From contig JAECUM010003272.1 in the NCBI GenBank assembly GCA_016617855.1, positions 1 through 64,000 of the forward strand: 64,000 nt of DNA, read 5' to 3'. Of this stretch, positions 58,481 to 64,000 are shown in pieces. This DNA is from Megalonaias nervosa (lineage: Eukaryota; Mollusca; Bivalvia; Unionida; Unionidae). The translations under genes were made by a program, and so were the position numbers. Under the pieces are notes generated by a model. That model worked only from the letters and a program-made list of their open reading frames with translations, was not told the origin of the DNA and did not search any database. Position 1 is the first letter of the stretch; the number at the start of each line of letters is the position of its first letter.

Positions 58481-58691
58481 TGTATGTACTTGCTTACAAG
58501 CCGAGTCGAACTGCAAACAAGAAAGATCCTGATCTGCCATAGCATAATGCACCTGAAGATCAGAGTCTATATTGTTTGCTCTTCTGATAACTCCTAACAA
58601 ACTGCACAGACCCAGATCTGTCTGTGCATTATGCAACGGCAGATTTGTGTCTCTGCCATTTGCAGTTGGATTCAACTTGTGTGTATATACA
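58481..58691. mobile_element. Long-TIR MITE family 1, copy 5
   Basis: The left end TGTACTTGCTTACAAGCCGA with GTCGAACTGCAAA pairs, inverted, with TTTGCAGTTGGATTCAACTT at the right. The internal GATCTGCCATAGCATAATGC and TGCATTATGCAACGGCAGAT also pair, so the element can fold along nearly its full length. Confidence 0.87.
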
Positions 58692-58905
58692 ACAAAACTT
58701 TTCTCAAATCACAAAGCTCAAATCATCTAGTTACAAGAATGGATGAGCAGGCATCTGGCTAGTAGATCAATGCCTGAGTGGAAAAAAGTGATTCCTAAAA
58801 TACCACCCTGTCTCAAACCTGGGGTGTAAAAAACAAAACAACGACCCTTTTGTAATTCCTGTAGAAGCCGATGATTTTTGAAAGGGAGACAACTCTTATC
58901 TGTAC

Positions 58906-59074
58906 CTGTATCTCCTGTTGGCTCTTCAGGAGGTAGAGGTTTCTGTGGACGGAGTTTCCTTTGGTTCTTTTTCTTCTTGCCCTTCTTGGGTGGTCTTGTT
59001 AGGGCTGAAGGCTTTGTCTTCTTCCGTGGACGTTTTGGTTTTGGCTCAGCATCCAAGACTTTTTGATAGTTATC
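58906..59074 (-). CDS. INO80D: INO80D coding exon (2nd of 5 seen, Lys-rich)
   Basis: The exon of 169 bp has acceptor AACTGCAG ending at 59075 and donor GATACAG|GTACAG at 58906/58905. It starts in phase 0 (DNYQKVLDAEPKPKRPRKK) and ends in phase 1. The segment PRKKTKPSALTRPPKKGKKK followed by RPQKPLPP is the basic stretch conserved in INO80D after its second C3Hc3H zinc finger. It probably provides nuclear localisation and DNA or nucleosome contact. It is the best single match to the family in the window. Confidence 0.9.
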
Positions 59075-59842
59075 CTGCAGTTTCAAAATATAAAATAGCC
59101 CCCAAGTTTACTTCACTTTATAGCCCTCATGCCAAAATACATCTATTGGGATCTTGTAATGGAATCTGATAATATAAACCCTCCTTCAAATTTTATTAAA
59201 GAATTCAAAACGGTATAGCTAAACCAGCCAGTTTTACAGCATATTTAAAACTTTTCTATTGTTTTAATCAGATTAGACATTAAAATGACAGACTCGTACA
59301 AATGAAACTTGGAATTTTAACATATAGTATCTACATCGTACCTACCATATTAGTGGTTTGGAAGTGGTTTGGAAGACCAGGCTATCAAATTCACTTATTT
59401 AAACAGATTTTTCACATCAAAACGTGAACAACTACTACTACTACATATAAGGTCCTACCACCACTGTACACCAAAATGTCCAAATAAATTCAGAACTAAA
59501 GACAAATATGACAAATTGCTATAACTCCATGAAAATCTAACCAGTTCATCTATTTGTGCATACAAATTACTGTATACCAAATTTCATATATCTTCTTTGT
59601 GTGATTTTTCCTAAATTGTGCTCACAAAGTTTACTTTAAAAAATTCAAGAAGTTCATAAAATGTGTTTAAACAAAATAAAAAATTACTGTAATGACCTTT
59701 AAAATCTAATGTCGACATGTACATGTGCCTATCAAATTTCATTTTATCTCAAGAAGTCTTTGTTTGATTATGCTAACATGATTTCTGTCATAAAATGGAA
59801 TAAATTTGCAATAAATTTAAAAACTGATGAAATGAAAATCTA

Positions 59843-60175
59843 ATCAGGTAATCTACATCTAAATACAAATAAGCCTACCAATTATCTCAGGTAATCTACA
59901 TATAAATACAAATAAGCCTACCAATTACCTCAAGTAATCTACATATAAATACAAATAAGCCTACCAATTATCTCAGGTAATCTAAATATAAATACAAATA
60001 AGCCTACCAATTATCTCAGGTAATCTACATATAAATACAAATAAGCCTACCAATTATCTCAGGTAATCTACATATAAATGCACATAAGCCTACCAAATTA
60101 CCTTAGGTAGTCTACATATAAATACAAATAAGCCTACCAAATTACCACAGGTAATCAACATTTGATATCAAATAA
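59843..60175. repeat. 43-bp minisatellite, about 7.5 copies
   Basis: The unit GGTAATCTACATATAAATAC plus AAATAAGCCTACCAATTATCTCA repeats at exact 43-bp steps at first (59847, 59890, 59933) and drifts near its right end. Confidence 0.95.
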
Positions 60176-60384
60176 GCCTGTCAAATTACCTTTACGTAAC
60201 GTCTTGTCAGTAAGCAGTCTACTCAGTACAGGAGCCCCCTAGTTCCAAAATGTCAGATAAACAGAGGAAGAATTACAGAATCAAACGAACGGAAATGAAA
60301 CGGACTTTGAATTAAGGCCATGGAGCAAGAATATTAAAAGAAATTAATGAAATACAAAAGAAATGGAATACAATATGCGATGAT

Positions 60385-60470
60385 GAGACTCCTTCCTGTT
60401 GAGCAGGGAGAAAGGACAGATCGACAAAACTGTGATATTGAGACTCCTTCCTGTGATCAGGGAGAAAGGA
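60385..60470. repeat. Short direct duplication
   Basis: GAGACTCCTTCCTGTTGAGC plus AGGGAGAAAGGACA is repeated once with small changes (GAGACTCCTTCCTGTGATCA, then GGGAGAAAGGACA). The copies are about 51 bp apart. Confidence 0.85.
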
Positions 60471-61881
60471 CACTCGCCATACTGTATGGATTAAAAGATG
60501 CCTTAACGCAATGGAAAACGGACTTATGATTCCTATTACGTAAGAAATGTTTAAACAACTTAAACGAATGCGAAGAACACTTATTCAACAGTTTAATATT
60601 ATTAATTTAACTTTACCAATAAATATTATAGCTAAATTTTCAAAATTTACTGATTACGATTAAACTGACTAAACTAAACAATTATTCATGTATTACTTTA
60701 ATAAATTATTATTAAATTATTAAATTATTAGTAACCTAACTATAGCCACTTAATATTATATTTACGATCAAAATTGTCATTCATGTATTAGACAAGAACC
60801 TCGTAGCACCTAAGCTAATGTTCACGTGATCACGAAAGCGTAGTGTGAACGCTGCTCGTGCCTAATTAAGATCTCAAACAACCTATGCACAACGCAGAAA
60901 CAGTATAATAGATATCTATTTATTAAAACTATAAAGCTATACTTAAGAGAAATTAAATATGAATTAATTTAATTTAGCTTTTATTTATTAAACTTTAGAC
61001 TTATAGGAAACTATGATTATGAATTAAATAACAACTCCAGAAATTTGATATATTAGAAGAAATAAAAGATTTGAATGGTGTACAAACCCTTACTCAAAAT
61101 TTAATAAAAACGAAATTTAATAAATTTAATACAAGAAACACACACATACGGAAAAAAAAACATGAACACATAAAATACTTTAACTTTTGTCACAAGGGGG
61201 TTACTCAAATGATGTCAATCTGAGAGTAACCACACCAATAAAAATTACCTAGAGTGGTTATTGCTTAATTGTGCTATCATCTGACTATACCTCCTCGTTT
61301 GTTGCAGCCCCCTACCGATTTCAATAACGGTAACCTTTAATGTGATAAAATGTGCACAGAACTTTGTCGATTCATTCATCAATTTGTAATTTCTAACCTG
61401 AATGTGACTACTAGAGTGGCCCTAACACTGGCATTCTCTGCATCTTTCATGCTTAATGGACTTTTCATACTAACAAGGCGCCATGCTGCAAACACTATGG
61501 GCAAGTTGATCTCAGACAACATTGTGATGTAGTTCATCCTATTTGGTAACTGCCATGAAATTCTGTAAATTATTATAACGTTGAGAGTTTAGATTTATAT
61601 CCTTTGCACACATGTACACAGAAATGACACCGCTTGTTAAATCCATGTTAAAGGCAAATTTGTAACTGTCATTGTTTTCCTTTGCTTGAGTCGACATTGT
61701 AAACATCGGAAGCAGACGACATAGCATTTTCCTTCTACATATATACATATGTAGTCGTGCATACACACCTTCACTGAAAATGAACTTGTCCAGGAATTGG
61801 AAATAGATCTCAAGCATGGCCGTTGTTTGTATTTAAAACTTCCATTAAGCATGAAACATGCAGACAATGATGGTGTTAGCG

Positions 61882-61894
61882 CCCCCCCCCCCCC
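61882..61894. repeat. Poly-C run
   Basis: Thirteen C bases in an AT-rich setting. Confidence 0.97.
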
Positions 61895-62388
61895 TTGTCA
61901 TAGGTTAGAAATTATAAATCACTGAATGAACTGAGTAAGTTCTGTGCATTTCTGATCTAATTTATAATTTTTTTTTATTGAAACTGGGCAGGCGGGTACA
62001 AACAAATGGGGAGGTATAGTCAGACTATAATATGTTTTTGTAAAAAAAAAATACGTCCAAGTCCATAAAGGTTCAAAATGTGTAAAACACTGAAATATTG
62101 CTGTAATGTTTTCAAAATCTAATTAAGCTATCTACTCATGACCTGATAAAGTACATAACAATTTCACAACTTTTAAGTCAGGTTCCTTTTGTGCTATCAT
62201 GCTAAGATGGATTTGAGACAGACATACAGGCTTGCCACATATACCATCACTGCAAAACACCAACTTCTGCCATCATATAAAACAAATTAAAAAACTATCA
62301 AGTGTGAATTGGTTTTGTTCAGTTCATATACAGACACTATATTTCTTTTCTGGTTATATTCAGACATGACAAAATAGCATAAGCTTAC

Positions 62389-62522
62389 AGCCTTTATGCC
62401 ATGTTCCATGCAGAGTGGCAATTCATGTTTGATGTCAAACACTGGTACACAGCACTGGGTGTTGTCGGAAAACTTGGCTGTACAGTAGTCAAACAGCTGC
62501 TGGTCTACGTTGTACATTACAT
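62389..62522 (-). CDS. INO80D: INO80D coding exon (1st of 5 seen, C3Hc3H zinc finger)
   Basis: The exon of 134 bp has acceptor CTGTTAG ending at 62523 and donor AAGGCT|GTAAGC at 62389/62388. It enters in phase 1 (AT completes a codon, then VMYNVDQQLFDYCTA) and leaves in phase 0. The peptide QCCVPVFDIKHELPLCMEHG carries the Cys/His pattern of the second potential DNA-binding C3Hc3H domain of INO80D (and the related KANSL2). Joined to the next exon it puts the zinc finger directly before the Lys-rich segment, as in the family. The rest of the domain and the N-terminal zinc finger must lie upstream, beyond the end of the window. Confidence 0.87.
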
Positions 62523-62629
62523 CTAACAGATGTTAAGGAAACAAGCTTTGATACATGCAAATGAAGTTATTCAGACATGCAAATTTTGTGAATTTTGTAC
62601 AAATTATGCTACATGCCCAATGACAGACA

Positions 62630-63330
62630 TAATGGTTGTCAAATCTGCACTATTTTCATTTGGAACCAACAAGATATCATAAAACATCTTCTGTTGGAAA
62701 CCCTATATGACTCTGTTTTGGACAAATAATAATAACAACATTTACAAGATGGCTGCCATAGTGGCCATACTGGGTATCAGATTGGGTGAACACACAATAA
62801 TGGTATGACCAGCCATCTAGAAGTAGTAGCTATAACAAGATTTTCAAGATGGCTGCTACTGGAAGACAAATCGGTACCATTTTCATTTACAACCAACTAG
62901 AAATCTTAAGTCTTTCTTTTCTGAACAGCATAATTTCATTTAGAACCAACAGACATCATTAGAAGTCATTTAGTGAAAAGCCGATGCTGAAATGAGCATC
63001 CATTCAGATGTAGCAATGACAAGATTTTCAAGATGGTCACTATGTTGGTCATACTGGATCTGCAATCAGCACGGTTTTCATTTAGGACCGACTAAATATC
63101 ACAAGTCCATTCAGGAGTAATAATAACAAGATTTTCAAGATGGCCACTGTTTTAACCATAGTGGACATCAGATTGACACATTTTCATGGAGTATGAACTA
63201 GATATCACAAAAAGACTTTTAGCAAATATTCCATGAAGATATCAGGAGGAACAGTGTCAAGTTTTTCAAGCTGGCTACCATGGCAACCATATTGGATGCT
63301 TAAGTGACATCATAATAAAGCAAAATGTAA
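62630..63330. repeat. Interspersed repeat module, array 2
   Basis: Five or so units have the same module as 38286-38900: CAAGATTTTCAAGATGG, GCCATACTGGATATCAGAT, TTTTCATTTAGGACCAAC and AGATATCACAAG. The spacing is about 110-150 bp. Confidence 0.78.
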
Positions 63331-63576
63331 GTACTCTTTCAGCAACACTGATTGGAACTGACTTTTCAAGATACCTGTCAACCCTGTACACTCACTGAAA
63401 CAACAACTTTGAGAATGCAAACACTTTTAATTTACATTTTTTGGAAAACTCGGCAGTAAGATAGACTTTTCTGACTCATTTAACTAGTATGTCCTGTAGT
63501 GAAAACAGCGGTTCCCATGCCTCGGCCTACCGCTATTTTCAAGACCTATTCAATATCAAAAAGCCAGCAGATACCC

Positions 63577-64000
63577 TATCTTCACTAGCCAAGGTTCCAA
63601 TGTGATACCCTATCTACATCTTGGCATATCAAGCAGATATTTCTGTGCTTTGGGTCTGTGAATTTCGCTGGATCTGGTGGCAAGCACCACATCCAATCAA
63701 AATTAACTTGTTCAAATTTGAACACTGTTCCTATATGATAGAGACAAGGGCAACACACAACTTGAATGGACTGATGAATAAGCAATTTTCCAGTTCCAGT
63801 CTTTGTTTGCACAAATACCTTTCACTCAAATACACCTGTAATGGCTTCCCTCTGGTATGTAGTCATACTTTCAATGTTAAACTTACAAAGTATCCTTTTT
63901 AGGTCAATTGCCTCCACAATTATTGGCCGATGTACAATAATCCATGCTACTGGTTAGTTGGCATTACATACTAAGGGAGGCAACTCATGAAATCCAATAG
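63577..64000. mobile_element. MITE family 2, second copy (cut by window end)
   Basis: It starts TATCTTCACTAGCCAAGGTT with CCAATGTGATA and follows the copy at 51993 closely through ATCCAATCAAAATTAACTTG and GGGAGGCAACTCATGAAATC. The right TIR would lie past 64000. The 93-codon forward frame at 63621-63902 is repeated DNA, not a gene; the matching frame is 64 codons in the first copy. Confidence 0.88.

Larger units (their letters stand above)
54225..58905 (-). other. INO80D intron with SINE and MITE
   Basis: Bounded by donor ACAG|GTACAG at 58905 and acceptor at 54225. It includes a SINE at 56379-56575, degenerate repeats at 56750-57660 (CATACCAAGTTC, then TTCAGAGTTATTAAGTAAAC) and MITE family 1 copy 5 at 58481-58691. 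An AT-rich stretch at 54400-56370 contains frames up to 107 codons without support. Confidence 0.6.
59075..62388 (-). other. INO80D intron with 43-bp minisatellite
   Basis: Bounded by donor GGCT|GTAAGC at 62388 and acceptor at 59075, phase 0. It holds the 43-bp array at 59843-60175, a short direct duplication at 60385-60470, a very AT-rich stretch at 60590-61160 and a poly-C run at 61882-61894. The zone 61350-61870 has frames without support. Confidence 0.6.

Noticed and set aside
59843..60175. CRISPR array
   Set aside because: The repeats are directly tandem without unique spacers, in an animal intron.
60347..60529. 60-codon forward frame at 60.35 kb as a retroelement fragment
   Set aside because: It is built largely from a short direct duplication, and no reverse transcriptase or other motif is visible.
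43151..62522. Assignment of the Gln-rich gene to KMT2C/D
   Set aside because: First considered because of the Gln-rich tail and an acidic LENLE segment. The zinc finger exon plus PRKKTKP and KNGD segments fit INO80D much better.

Overview
This window reads as an animal nuclear genome, probably a mollusc and most likely a bivalve. The reasons are: split coding exons with GT/AG borders for a conserved animal chromatin gene, low coding density, SINEs, MITEs, a Ty3/Gypsy element and microsatellites, and an integrated Polinton/adintovirus. The species cannot be fixed from sequence alone.

Region 1 (1-12.99 kb) is a decayed Polinton (Maverick)/adintovirus-type endogenous virus. A reverse-strand block holds a protein-primed family B DNA polymerase (about 195-3430) and, from 6922 down to 4016, a compact set of tightly packed or overlapping small genes of unknown function, two of which look like tandem paralogues. 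A forward-strand block (6946-12574) is morphogenetic: a lysine/glutamate-rich coiled-coil protein, the penton-like minor capsid protein, an alanine/glycine-rich pVI-like protein, the double jelly-roll major capsid protein, a small hydrophobic Gly/Ala protein, a PX-type protein, an adenain-like protease and a zinc-ribbon/phospholipase A2-like protein. Nearly all carry frameshifts or stops, and the protease has lost its nucleophile. No integrase or packaging ATPase is visible.

Region 2 (13.85-15.03 kb) is a second, unrelated-looking remnant of a family B polymerase exonuclease region on the forward strand. Region 3 (15.3-20.7 kb) has a 471-bp LTR with an adjoining primer-binding site and a reverse-strand Gypsy-type gag/pol pseudogene (protease, RT, RNase H, integrase, GPY/F-like tail) whose 5' end is missing.

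Region 4 (20.7-43 kb) has no gene I can support. It is AT-rich and built of SINEs, MITEs, minisatellites and degenerate tandem arrays. Region 5 (43.15-62.52 kb) is the reverse-strand 3' part of INO80D, a subunit of the INO80 chromatin remodeller. Five exons join with fully consistent phases and are separated by introns packed with repeats. The rest of the gene should lie beyond 64 kb.

Two MITE families are notable: a roughly 210-bp long-TIR element present five times, and a roughly 500-bp element present twice, one copy of which sits in a satellite-like array with a recognisable target duplication.
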